Source: Ewingella allii
GTDB taxonomy: Bacteria; Pseudomonadota; Gammaproteobacteria; Enterobacterales; Enterobacteriaceae
Assembly (NCBI RefSeq): GCF_044430645.1
Contig: NZ_JAWUDN010000001.1
Coordinates: 620,001-684,000, forward strand
Direction: 5' to 3'
DNA length: 64,000 nt
The stretch's first letter is position 1. Every line of letters begins with the position of its first letter. Made by a program: the position numbers and the translations under genes. The notes beneath the pieces were generated by a model, which did no database searches, was not told where the DNA came from, and was given only the letters and a program-made list of their open reading frames with translations. Of the stretch, positions 51,032-59,581 are shown piece after piece.

Positions 51032-51057
51032 GGCAGAAAGCGATGTCACTTTTCTAA

Positions 51058-52470
51058 TTAGACAACGTGTACCGATGCAGTATTGGTTGTGCCGCTCTGA
51101 ACCAGCGCGCCAGAAACCATCACCACAACATCACCTTTCTGAGCCAGACCGCTTTCCAGCGCCGCTTCTTTACCGATGCGGTAGAAGTCATCAGTAGAAG
51201 CGATTTCTTTGACCAGCTGAGTGATCACGCCTTTAGTCAGGATCAGTTGACGTGCGGTCACTTCGTTAGTGGTCAGAGCCAGAATAGTGGCGTGTGGGAA
51301 GTATTTACGCACGGCTTTGGCTGATTTACCGCCGCTAGTTGCGACAACAATCAGAGGCGCGTCCAGCTTCTCAGCGGTTTCAACGGCACCACGGCAAACG
51401 GCTTCGGTGATGCGCAGTTTGCGGTTTTCATTCTGACCGTCGATACGGCTTTGCATCACGCGGTCGGTACGGTCACAGATGGTTGCCATGATAGTCACGG
51501 CTTCCAGCGGATATTTACCTTTCGCACTTTCGCCAGACAGCATGACTGCGTCAGTACCGTCGATGATGGCGTTAGCCACGTCACCCGCTTCTGCGCGAGT
51601 AGGGCGTGGGTTTTTGATCATGGAATCGAGCATTTGGGTCGCAGTGATAACGACTTTACGCGCGCGGTTACATTTCTCAATCATCATCTTCTGCGCGAAG
51701 ATAACTTCTTCAACTGGGATCTCAACGCCCAGGTCGCCACGAGCAACCATGATGCCGTCAGAAGCTTCGAGGATTTCGTCGAAGTTGTTCAGACCTTCTT
51801 GGTTTTCGATTTTAGAGATGATCTGGATGTGCTCGCCACCGTGTGCTTTCAGGTGTTCGCGAATTTCCAGCACGTCAGAACGTTTACGAATGAAAGAAGC
51901 TGCAACGAAATCAACGTTTTGCTCGCAACCGAAGATCAAGTCACGTTTGTCTTTTTCAGCCAGAGCTGGCAGAGCGATAGAAACGCCCGGCAGGTTAACG
52001 CCTTTGTTTTCGCCAAGGTCGCCGTTGTTCAGCACTTTACAGGTTACTTCGGTTTCAGTGACGTTGGTCACTTCCATACCGATCAGGCCGTCATCAACCA
52101 GAATGGTGTTACCGATTTTCAGGTCTGCTGCGAAACCCGCGTAAGTTACCGCTACGCGCTCGCTGTTACCGATCACGGATTGGTCAGTAGTAAAGGTGTA
52201 AGTCTGACCAGCAACCAGCACAGCGTCTTTGCCGCCTTCCAGTTTCATGGTGCGGATTTCTGGACCTTTGGTGTCCAGCAGGATGCCCGCTTTATGACCA
52301 GTTTTAGCCATAACGTTGCGGATGTTCTTGATGCGCTGACCGTGTTCTTCGTAATCACCGTGAGAGAAGTTCAAACGCATAACGTTCATGCCTGCATCAA
52401 GCAGTTTGGTCAGCATTTCTTCAGATTCGGTTTTTGGGCCGATGGTACAAACAATTTTGGTCTTTTTCAT
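51058..52470 (-). CDS. pykF: Pyruvate kinase I (fructose-1,6-bisphosphate activated)
   Basis: A 470-aa glycolytic enzyme converting PEP and ADP to pyruvate and ATP; length equals E. coli PykF. MKKTKIVCTIGPKTES opens it. MNVMRLNFSHGDYEEH, the catalytic-site IISKIENQEGL with Lys, GDLGVEI and the ATQMLDSMI/PTRAEAGDVANAI segments are intact. The C-terminal allosteric domain carries ATSGGKSAKAVRKYFP. Its counterpart ppsA in this window does the reverse reaction under opposite Cra control. Confidence 0.98.
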   Translation of the reverse strand: MKKTKIVCTIGPKTESEEMLTKLLDAGMNVMRLNFSHGDYEEHGQRIKNIRNVMAKTGHKAGILLDTKGPEIRTMKLEGGKDAVLVAGQTYTFTTDQSVIGNSERVAVTYAGFAADLKIGNTILVDDGLIGMEVTNVTETEVTCKVLNNGDLGENKGVNLPGVSIALPALAEKDKRDLIFGCEQNVDFVAASFIRKRSDVLEIREHLKAHGGEHIQIISKIENQEGLNNFDEILEASDGIMVARGDLGVEIPVEEVIFAQKMMIEKCNRARKVVITATQMLDSMIKNPRPTRAEAGDVANAIIDGTDAVMLSGESAKGKYPLEAVTIMATICDRTDRVMQSRIDGQNENRKLRITEAVCRGAVETAEKLDAPLIVVATSGGKSAKAVRKYFPHATILALTTNEVTARQLILTKGVITQLVKEIASTDDFYRIGKEAALESGLAQKGDVVVMVSGALVQSGTTNTASVHVV

Positions 52471-52697
52471 GACGATTTTATCTACAAGTTGTGATGGATT
52501 GGGAATATGTTCGCCCGGCAGCGCTGCTGCCCACGAGAAATTTGGGTGGTGCCTGGTTGATTCAAAACAATACTAAGCGTAGGCGACTGGAGAAGAAATG
52601 GTGTGTAAAGTTCAGCCAAGGCATGGCTTTCTGTACGATTAATCATCGTCTTGGGTAAGGTGCTGCTTTTATACGTACGATATCGACAGATCAAGGG

Positions 52698-52711
52698 GCT
52701 GAAACCATTCA
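52698..52711 (-). promoter_or_regulatory. Cra (FruR) operator in pykF
   Basis: Read on the minus strand, TGAATGGTTTCAGC fits the Cra operator with 12 of 14 bases and resembles the E. coli pykF site. It lies about 11-24 nt downstream of the inferred start of transcription, a position expected for repression. Confidence 0.75.
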
Positions 52712-52729
52712 ATCGAAGAGACGGTGCGT

Positions 52730-52757
52730 ATTATAGGGGGTAAGCGGCGGGAAACAA
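52730..52757 (-). promoter_or_regulatory. pykF promoter with about 250-nt leader
   Basis: A perfect -10 TATAAT (52735-52730) and a -35 TTGTTT (52757-52752) 16 nt upstream predict a start near 52722. The leader to the pykF ATG would be about 250 nt and includes a hairpin GGCAGC/GCTGCC (52519-52533). The other 220 nt of the gap, toward the tRNA gene, show nothing recognised. Confidence 0.65.
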
Positions 52758-52980
52758 AATAAAAAACATGACGCTGCGCAAGCTTCTGGCATCTGAGAGG
52801 CGTTCGTTGCGCAAATCGCCGAAACGGGCAGGGGAGAAATCACTATAGGTACTATTTTGAGCAGGATAAAGGCTAACGAGTGGCTTGGGTTCTAGGATCT
52901 AATACTGAAATTGAACAATGTTGGGATTTGAATACGAAGAAGACGTGACTGCAAAGTTATGGAGAGAAGGAGTGTTCATC

Positions 52981-53057
52981 TGGTGCGTCCGAGTGGACTC
53001 GAACCACCGACCCCCACCATGTCAAGGTGGTGCTCTAACCAACTGAGCTACGGACGC
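52981..53057 (-). tRNA. tRNA-Val (anticodon GAC)
   Basis: A 77-nt gene on the minus strand folds as a cloverleaf: acceptor GCGTCCG/CGGACGC, D arm with AGCTCAGTTGGTTAGAGC, anticodon stem CCACC/GGTGG with GAC, T arm with GGTTCGAGTCC, and an encoded CCA. E. coli has tRNA-Val(GAC) genes (valV, valW) at this locus; here there is only one copy. Confidence 0.96.
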
Positions 53058-53210
53058 ATCGTTTTCTGTCTGCCAGTGCGGCAGCGGGGACGAATATTAG
53101 CGACCTACCCGATGACTGGCAAGGGAAAAAAAACATTTTACGACGATATTGTGACTGAGTGGTGCGCTAATGTTCATTGCGTTGATTTTTTAAACATTAA
53201 TGCTGGCAGG

Positions 53211-53244
53211 CTTAGCCGCCGGAAACGGTTGTCCGGCGGCTAAG
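53211..53244. repeat. Perfect 12-bp inverted repeat downstream of mdtK
   Basis: CTTAGCCGCCGG and CCGGCGGCTAAG flank a 10-nt loop, 17 nt after the mdtK stop codon. Neither strand has a U tract, so it is a strong mRNA-end hairpin rather than a standard terminator. Confidence 0.7.
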
Positions 53245-53261
53245 TTGTGCTGCAAAGCAGA

Positions 53262-54635
53262 TTATCGGCGCGCTTTATCCAAAATGACGAATGAAGATTG
53301 GTTCTGGATCCAGCGAATCCGCAGCGACACCATCACCGCCGCGAAGGTCAGCCCGATAATAAAGCCCCACCAGAAACCACTTGGCCCCATTCGCGGCACT
53401 ACCCAGTCGGTCAGACCCAGCGTGTAGCCAATCGGCAGCCCCAGCACCCAGTAGGCAACAAAAGTAATGTAGAAGATAGAACGCGTGTCTTTATAGCCGC
53501 GCAGTACGCCAGTGCCGATCACCTGAATGGCATCTGAGATCTGATAAACCGCCGCCAGCAGCATCAGGCTGGAGGCTAGCGCCACCACCTCCGGGCTGTC
53601 GTTATACAGCGCGGCGATCTGTTCACGGAAAATCACCGAGAGAGACGCCGTGAAGCAGGCAATCACCACCCCGGTGAAAATACTGGTGCGGGCTGACACG
53701 CGGGCCCCTTCCACCGAGGACTCGCCCAGGCGCGAACCCACGCGGATGGTGGTCGCCATGCCCAAAGAGAGCGGAATGACGAACATCAGCGAGCCTAGGC
53801 TTAGGGCTATCTGGTGACTTGCCACGGCGACAATGCCCAGTGGAGAAACCAGCAGCGCGACGATGGCGAACAGCGTCACTTCGAAAAACAGCGCTAAACC
53901 AATTGGCAGGCCCAGCGAGGTTAAGCGTTTAAGGGTGGCCCAATCCGGCTTGGCAAAACGGCTCTGCGCTACAATGTCCTTCATGAAGTAAGCATGCTTC
54001 ACGTAGTAACGCATCATCAGGAACATCACCCAGTAGACCGTGCCTGTCGCCACGCCGCAGCCAACGCCGCCCAGCGCCGGTGCGCCAAAGTGACCATAGA
54101 TGAAGATGTAGTTGAGCGGAATATTGACCATTAGCCCAACGAAACCAAAGATCATCCCCGGCTTGGTTTTCGACAACCCTTCGCACTGCACGCGCAGCAC
54201 TTGGAAGAACAGGTAGCCCGGCGCGCCCCACATGATGGCATGCAAGTAACCAATGGCTTTCTCTTTCAGCTCTTCATCCACGTTATGCATCAGGCCGATG
54301 ATGTGCTCGCAATTATAGATGACGGCCATGATCAGCACCGACACGCCCGCCGCCAGCCAAAAACCTTGCTGTACCTGATGGGCAATTTTATCCCGTCGGC
54401 CGGCCCCGTTGAGATGGGCCACGGTCGGGCTAAGCGCCAGCACCAGGCCATGCCCCAATAAGATGGCTGGCAGCCAGATAGAGGTACCGACGGCCACCGC
54501 GGCCATGTCCGTTGCGCTGACCGAGCCAGCCATGATGGTGTCCACCACGCCCATTGCGGTTTGAGCAATTTGAGCAAAGATGACGGGAACAGCGAGCGCT
54601 AATAAGACACGCGCTTCTGTAAGGTACTTCTGCAC
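53262..54635 (-). CDS. mdtK: MATE family multidrug efflux pump MdtK
   Basis: A 457-aa NorM-type Na+/H+-coupled drug exporter, equal in length to E. coli MdtK. Twelve helices in two homologous halves are evident. MAAVAVGTSIWLPAILLGHGLVLALSPTVAHLNG is the first-half MATE signature, and ISDAIQVIGTGVLRGYKDTRSIFYI marks the second. The start codon is GTG, preceded by AAAGGTGT. It reads away from ribE. Confidence 0.95.
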   Translation of the reverse strand: MQKYLTEARVLLALAVPVIFAQIAQTAMGVVDTIMAGSVSATDMAAVAVGTSIWLPAILLGHGLVLALSPTVAHLNGAGRRDKIAHQVQQGFWLAAGVSVLIMAVIYNCEHIIGLMHNVDEELKEKAIGYLHAIMWGAPGYLFFQVLRVQCEGLSKTKPGMIFGFVGLMVNIPLNYIFIYGHFGAPALGGVGCGVATGTVYWVMFLMMRYYVKHAYFMKDIVAQSRFAKPDWATLKRLTSLGLPIGLALFFEVTLFAIVALLVSPLGIVAVASHQIALSLGSLMFVIPLSLGMATTIRVGSRLGESSVEGARVSARTSIFTGVVIACFTASLSVIFREQIAALYNDSPEVVALASSLMLLAAVYQISDAIQVIGTGVLRGYKDTRSIFYITFVAYWVLGLPIGYTLGLTDWVVPRMGPSGFWWGFIIGLTFAAVMVSLRIRWIQNQSSFVILDKARR

Positions 54636-54999
54636 GTATACACCTTTATATGGTTAATCCTTCGTTCCTGAAGTTATCGCGTCGAGAGCCGTACACCGGA
54701 GAGGGGAATATTTCCTATAAACATTCCCAAAGGCGCTTCACGTGCTGTATTGCCGAAACTCCAACCACGTTGGACAGTGATTAAATTAAGAAAACGTCAT
54801 GGAAAACATGACGCTAAAATAGCGGGAAATAGCCCGAAGATTGTACATCTTAAGATTTTTTAAGCAATAAAGCTGTTAATGTCGAGTTAAATAATGCGCT
54901 TTTACATCGGGTTGATATTTTAGATTCATTGATTTGGCTTTCCTTCAATTCTGCGGCAAACTGACGGATAAGAGACAAGCATTTAATGAGGCATGACCT
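54636..54999. other. mdtK-ribE divergent intergenic region
   Basis: About 364 nt. It contains a perfect hairpin CGTCATG-GAAAA-CATGACG (54795-54813). I see no FMN riboswitch (none is expected for ribE in enterobacteria) and no clearly matching promoter or operator. Confidence 0.5.
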
Positions 55000-55656
55000 A
55001 TGTTTACCGGTATTGTTCAGGGCACAGGAACGCTAGTGTCCATCGATGAAAAACCTAACTTCCGTACCCACGTTGTCAAAATGCCAGCCCATATGCTGGA
55101 CAACCTCGAGCTTGGCGCGTCGGTTGCTCACAATGGTTGTTGCCTTACCGTCACGGAAGTTAAGGGGGATCTGGTGAGCTTCGACTTGGTTAAAGAGACG
55201 CTGCGCCTGACCAATCTGGGTGATTTGCAGCCCGGTGCCGAGGTAAATCTCGAGCGCGCAGCGCGATTTGATGATGAAATCGGCGGCCACTTAATGTCGG
55301 GGCATATTATTTGTACGGCTGAAGTGGCGAAAATTCTGACCTCAGAAAATAACCGTCAAATCTGGTTCCGCATGCCTCACGAAGATTTAATGAAATATGT
55401 GCTGCATAAAGGTTTCATTGGCATTGATGGCATTAGCCTGACCGTCGGTGAAGTGACCAAAACCCGTTTCTGCGTGCATCTAATTCCTGAAACGCTGCAA
55501 AGAACCACCTTAGGCGCGAAACGTCTGGGGGATAAAATCAATATTGAAATCGACCCGCAGACCCAGGCGATCGTTGACACCGTTGAGCGCGTGTTGGCAA
55601 GCCGCGAAGCCGCGATGGCTACCGCGCAGGCGCTGGCCGAACAGCAAGAGCACTAA
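55000..55656 (+). CDS. ribE: Riboflavin synthase alpha subunit
   Basis: A 218-aa trimeric enzyme that joins two molecules of 6,7-dimethyl-8-ribityllumazine to riboflavin (E. coli synonym ribC). Two tandem lumazine-binding barrels are visible. The first starts MFTGIVQGTGTLVSI with HNGCCLTVTEV; the second has GHLMSGHIICTAEV, FIGIDGISLTVGEV and HLIPETLQRTTLG. It lies between mdtK and cfa as in E. coli. Confidence 0.96.
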   Translation: MFTGIVQGTGTLVSIDEKPNFRTHVVKMPAHMLDNLELGASVAHNGCCLTVTEVKGDLVSFDLVKETLRLTNLGDLQPGAEVNLERAARFDDEIGGHLMSGHIICTAEVAKILTSENNRQIWFRMPHEDLMKYVLHKGFIGIDGISLTVGEVTKTRFCVHLIPETLQRTTLGAKRLGDKINIEIDPQTQAIVDTVERVLASREAAMATAQALAEQQEH

Positions 55657-55681
55657 TTTATAAAATAAAAAATAGCGCAAT

Positions 55682-55719
55682 AAAAAAGCCGGGCAGCTCT
55701 TCACTGTCCGGCTTTTTTT
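55682..55719. terminator. Bidirectional terminator between ribE and cfa
   Basis: AGCCGGGCAG and CTGTCCGGCT pair (one G-U) with a 7-nt loop, flanked by A and T runs. The two genes converge on it. Confidence 0.92.
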
Positions 55720-55729
55720 CGTCTGTTAC

Positions 55730-56881
55730 TTAGCGTGGAACGCGAATACCGCCTTCGACGCCTTGCGCGCTGAACACCACCTGCCACAACTGAATGTCAC
55801 GGGCGCGGAAGGCGCCGGCACAGGCATTAAGATAATAAGTAAACATTCTGTAGAAGCGATCGCCGTAACGTTCTGCCAGAGAAGGCCATGCCTGCTGGAA
55901 ACGTTCATACCACGCCATCAGCGTCCTGTCGTAATCCGCCCCGATGTTGTGCCAATCTTCCATCACAAACAGTGATTCACTGGTTTGCGCGATTTGCTGA
56001 ACGGAAGGCAAGCAGCCATTAGGGAAAATATACTTATCGATCCACGGGTCAACGTTAAGGTCGGTTTTATTCGAACCAATAGTATGCAGAAGGAATAACC
56101 CGTCTGGCTTAATATTGCGTTTCGCCACGTTAAAGTAAGTCTGATAATTCTTCGGACCCACGTGTTCGAACATGCCCACGGACACAATACGATCAAACTG
56201 ATCGTTCAGGTCGCGGTAGTCTTGCAGCAAAATAGTGACGTCGAGGCCCTTGCAGCGCTCTTGTGCCATTTTTTGTTGCTCAGCAGAGATAGTGACTCCA
56301 ACAACGCTAACGCCGTAATTTTTCGCTGCGAATTCCGAAAGCCCACCCCAACCACAGCCGATGTCGAGCAAGCGCATGCCCGGCTTCAATTGCAGCTTAT
56401 CGCAAATCATTTTTAATTTTGCTTCCTGAGCCTGTTCGAGCGTGGTCGCGTCTTTCCAGTAACCGCAGGAATATTGCATATAGGGGTCTAACATCAGACT
56501 GAACAAGTCGTTGCCCAAGTCGTAATGCTCTTTGCCCACAATCCAGGCGCGTTTTCTGGATTGAAGATTGGTTAGCCGTGCGGCTGCAATGCGGAGTGTA
56601 TCTTTAAAATGGCGCGGGAGTTTAGTCTCAAGACCGGCGTTAATGACCCGCTGGAAGAACATATCAAGACGTTCGCATTCCCACCAGCCGTCCATATAGC
56701 TTTCGCCCAGACCCAAAGAACCTTCCTGTAAAACACGCTTGAAGAAATCAGGGTTTTTTACTTTTATATCAAAAGGTCGAGTACCATTAATCTGGATATC
56801 GGCCATCCCGAGCATTTCATTGGCGATGCGATACCATTGATTATCTTGAATACTCAGGTCTTCTACACACGATGAACTCAT
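55730..56881 (-). CDS. cfa: Cyclopropane-fatty-acyl-phospholipid synthase
   Basis: A 383-aa SAM-dependent enzyme that methylenates cis double bonds of membrane phospholipid acyl chains, mostly at entry to stationary phase. SAM motif LLDIGCGWGGLSEFAA, preceded by the HYDLGNDLF and MQYSCGYW segments, and MFEHVGPKNYQTYF; Cys in MQYSCGYW is the family's conserved active-site Cys. Close to E. coli Cfa (382 aa). Confidence 0.97.
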   Translation of the reverse strand: MSSSCVEDLSIQDNQWYRIANEMLGMADIQINGTRPFDIKVKNPDFFKRVLQEGSLGLGESYMDGWWECERLDMFFQRVINAGLETKLPRHFKDTLRIAAARLTNLQSRKRAWIVGKEHYDLGNDLFSLMLDPYMQYSCGYWKDATTLEQAQEAKLKMICDKLQLKPGMRLLDIGCGWGGLSEFAAKNYGVSVVGVTISAEQQKMAQERCKGLDVTILLQDYRDLNDQFDRIVSVGMFEHVGPKNYQTYFNVAKRNIKPDGLFLLHTIGSNKTDLNVDPWIDKYIFPNGCLPSVQQIAQTSESLFVMEDWHNIGADYDRTLMAWYERFQQAWPSLAERYGDRFYRMFTYYLNACAGAFRARDIQLWQVVFSAQGVEGGIRVPR

Positions 56882-57141
56882 AGCTTCTCCATCACTTTCT
56901 CTTCTGACTTATTAACCTGCCAAGAAAATATTAGGCAATTTATGCAGGTCATTATGAGAACAGACGGTTAATCCGCCTTGTCTGATATGCGACTATGAAC
57001 AGAGGAAATAATTAGAAGAACACCCACTGCCACCAAGAGTATGGGTGAAAAATCCATTTTATAAAGTGTGATGCACTCCCCGCATCGACAACAAGTTGTG
57101 ATAAAAGTTTTGGTAAAATGTTATTTTTTTAGGTTCGATTG
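56882..57141 (-). promoter_or_regulatory. cfa upstream region
   Basis: The gap between cfa and punC is 363 nt, of which this is the cfa-proximal part. E. coli cfa has two promoters here, one sigma-S dependent. Likely -10 elements are present in the AT-rich part near 57100-57130, but none was assigned with confidence. Confidence 0.35.
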
Positions 57142-57199
57142 AGTATATGCCCGCCTTTCCGCATTCTCAATAATAAATCGTGCGGGGCGAGCATATACT
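57142..57199. repeat. Long inverted repeat between cfa and punC
   Basis: Outer arms of 14 nt (57142-57155 and 57186-57199) match at 13 positions. Inner arms CCGCA (57159-57163) and TGCGG (57181-57185) extend the stem, leaving a 17-nt AT-rich loop. It lies 46 nt after the punC stop and about 260 nt upstream of cfa. No U tract is present. It may be a read-through barrier or part of the cfa control region. Confidence 0.7.
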
Positions 57200-57244
57200 T
57201 TAAGTGATTGTTACAGAGGGTAATTATGACGATCCGTTAGCATG

Positions 57245-58459
57245 TTAAGCATCGTTTCGCGATAATTCTCCTCCGGCAGCTACCGCTACCGCAGTCGCCT
57301 GTTTCTCACCTTTTTTGGCCATAAAAAATCCCAGTCCAACCAAGACAACGGTGCCAAGCATTACCGTCACCGTGGCCAGAAGTGGCAGGGCAATAAAAGT
57401 GGAAACCAACAGGCTGGCAACAAAACACAAACCTAATTGTAGTGTATTTTGCAGTGCAGCAGCCTTGCCTGTATTAGCAGGAAATGACATTAATGCATTT
57501 GCTACAACAATTGGATAGCACGCACCATTCACCAAAGCCATTAAACAGAAGGGAATGAGCAGGGTGATTAGCGTGGCGTGAGTCAGGGCTGCCACCAGAT
57601 AAAGCGCCACGACGCTCAGGGTGTAACCCGCCAGCAGCCAAGGCAGAATGCGGTTGCCGTCAATTTTGGCGATCAGCAAACGGCAGCCGAAGCCCCCCAC
57701 CAAAAATGCAATTGTCTGCGGAACATAGCTCAGACCAATCACTCCCGGCGTGTAACCCATATCACTCAAAATAAAGGGTGAACCCGTCAGCCACGCAAAG
57801 AAACCGGCCGAACACGCAGCGTAAATCATCACGTTGCCGCTAAACGCTGGCGAAGCCATCAGGCGGAAGAAGCTGATGTTGTCAGCCTTTTTCTCGCCAC
57901 TGGCTTTTTTGGCTTCTTTAATGCGGAAAGAGAAGGCCAGCAACAGCACGCCGACGGCCAACAGCAGGGCAAAAATGGCCTGCCAGTCGAAATGGTTAAG
58001 CACCCATGCACCAAGCAGCGGGGCGAGCGCTGGAGAGAGCGCGACCAGCGGCATGATAGTCGCAAAGGTGCGTTTCGCCACTTCAGACGAGTAGCGATCA
58101 ACCACCAGCGCCTGCCAGCTCACTGCCGCAGCACACACGCCGATGGCTTGCAGGAAGCGCAGACCGAGCAGCAGATAAATATTTTCAACCCACAGCATCC
58201 CCAGACAGCCCAGCGCGAACAGCGTCAGTCCGGCAATCAGTACCGGGCGGCGACCCATGCGATCGGAGAGTGGCCCCCAGACCAGTTGGCCAATGGCAAA
58301 GCCGCCTAAGAAGATACTGAGGCTGGCGCTGATCAGGCCCGGCGTGGTGACTAAGGAGGTTTGCATCGCGCTGAATGCAGGCAGGTACATATCGGTGGCT
58401 AAAAAGCCCAGCATACTCAGCCCGGCGAGGTAGAGCATAAATCCAAAGGAGGGTTTCAT
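57245..58459 (-). CDS. punC: MFS purine nucleoside transporter PunC (YdhC)
   Basis: A 404-aa DHA1-type major facilitator with 12 predicted helices. Motif A is present as GPLSDRMGRRPVLIAG, and GFLATDMYLPAF in helix 1 is typical of Bcr/YdhC transporters. E. coli YdhC (403 aa) was renamed PunC for a role in adenosine/purine nucleoside uptake; older annotation calls it a drug-efflux homologue. It is divergent from the LysR gene that activates it in E. coli. Confidence 0.92.
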   Translation of the reverse strand: MKPSFGFMLYLAGLSMLGFLATDMYLPAFSAMQTSLVTTPGLISASLSIFLGGFAIGQLVWGPLSDRMGRRPVLIAGLTLFALGCLGMLWVENIYLLLGLRFLQAIGVCAAAVSWQALVVDRYSSEVAKRTFATIMPLVALSPALAPLLGAWVLNHFDWQAIFALLLAVGVLLLAFSFRIKEAKKASGEKKADNISFFRLMASPAFSGNVMIYAACSAGFFAWLTGSPFILSDMGYTPGVIGLSYVPQTIAFLVGGFGCRLLIAKIDGNRILPWLLAGYTLSVVALYLVAALTHATLITLLIPFCLMALVNGACYPIVVANALMSFPANTGKAAALQNTLQLGLCFVASLLVSTFIALPLLATVTVMLGTVVLVGLGFFMAKKGEKQATAVAVAAGGELSRNDA

Positions 58460-58618
58460 TTTTCTCTTCTTAGATGCGATGTATCAATGACGTTACGTGG
58501 TGGCAAACAAATGCAGGAAAACTCCTGAGAAGTTTAAGTGTTTGGTAAAGGCGTTGTGAAACGCTAATATTTGCAGTGTTCTATCAAAAATATTGAAAGC
58601 AAGCCGGGGGCGAATGAA

Positions 58619-59524
58619 ATGTGGTCAGAATACTCGTTAGAAGTGGTAGACGCCGTGGCGCGCACCGGCAGTTTTAGCGCGGCAGCCGTGGAGCTGCACC
58701 GCGTGCCCTCGGCGGTGAGTTATACCGTCCGCCAACTGGAACAGTGGCTGGCCGTGCCGCTGTTTGAGCGCCGCCATCGCGATGTGGAATTAACCCCGGC
58801 CGGGCAGGTTTTTGTCGAGGATGCGCGGTTGCTTATCAAAAAAATGATGGCGACCCGCCGCCAGTGCCAGCAGGTGGCAAATGGCTGGCGCGGCCAGCTC
58901 AGCGTGGCGGTTGACCGTATAGTTAAGCCAGAAAGGGCGCGGCGGCTAGTGACGGATTTCTATCGCACCTTCCCGGACACCGAGCTGATTATTCATTCCG
59001 AAGTGTTCAACGGCGTGTGGGATGCGCTGGTTGATGGCCGCGCTGACGTCGCCATCGGCGCCACCCGCGCGGTGCCCACCGGCGGGCGTTTTAGCTTTCG
59101 CGACATGGGCTTTATGGATTGGCACTGCGTGGTCAGCCCGAGCCATCCGCTGGCGGCGTTGCCCGCGCCGCTGATTGACGACCAGCTGCGAGAGTACCCC
59201 GCGCTATGTCTGGAAGACACCTCGCGTAGCTTACCCAAGCGCGATACCTGGACCTTGGATAATCAGCGTCGGCTGGTGGTGCCGGACTGGACCTGCGCCA
59301 TTGAGTGCCTGTGCGCGGGGCTGTGTGTCGGCATGATGCCCGTCCATATGGTGGATAAATGGCTCGAGCAGGATAAGCTTCGCGTTTTGCAACTGGCTAC
59401 GGATTTCCCGGAAAGCGCCTGCTGCCTGACGTGGGACCAAAGCAATCAGTCGCCCGCGCTGGCGTGGCTGCTGGACTATCTCGGCGACAGTGAAACCATG
59501 AATCAGGAGTGGTTGCGCAATTAA
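58619..59524 (+). CDS. punR: LysR-type regulator PunR (YdhB)
   Basis: A 301-aa LysR regulator. The N-terminal winged HTH is MWSEYSLEVVDAVARTGSFSAAAVELHRVPSAVSYTVRQLE, nearly that of E. coli YdhB; the effector domain follows from about residue 90. The start at 58619 is the family start, with GGGGGCGAA upstream; an earlier frame extension to 58571 is not supported. The divergent partner punC is the known target in E. coli. Confidence 0.92.
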   Translation: MWSEYSLEVVDAVARTGSFSAAAVELHRVPSAVSYTVRQLEQWLAVPLFERRHRDVELTPAGQVFVEDARLLIKKMMATRRQCQQVANGWRGQLSVAVDRIVKPERARRLVTDFYRTFPDTELIIHSEVFNGVWDALVDGRADVAIGATRAVPTGGRFSFRDMGFMDWHCVVSPSHPLAALPAPLIDDQLREYPALCLEDTSRSLPKRDTWTLDNQRRLVVPDWTCAIECLCAGLCVGMMPVHMVDKWLEQDKLRVLQLATDFPESACCLTWDQSNQSPALAWLLDYLGDSETMNQEWLRN

Positions 59525-59549
59525 AAACGCCTGCATGGGAGCAGGCGTT
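59521..59549 (-). terminator. Terminator of purR
   Basis: A 9-bp stem AACGCCTGC/GCAGGCGTT with a 6-nt loop is followed on the minus strand by TTTTT, 33 nt past the purR stop. It overlaps the punR stop codon region. Confidence 0.85.
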
Positions 59550-59581
59550 GGTCGGTTCACTATTTTATTCGCGGCGCGCTA

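Noticed and set aside
52959..53243. 94-codon plus-strand frame downstream of mdtK
   Set aside because: It runs through the antisense of tRNA-Val and has no recognisable product.
54636..54999. FMN riboswitch before ribE
   Set aside because: The conserved RFN box sequences were not found, and enterobacteria carry that riboswitch at ribB rather than ribE.
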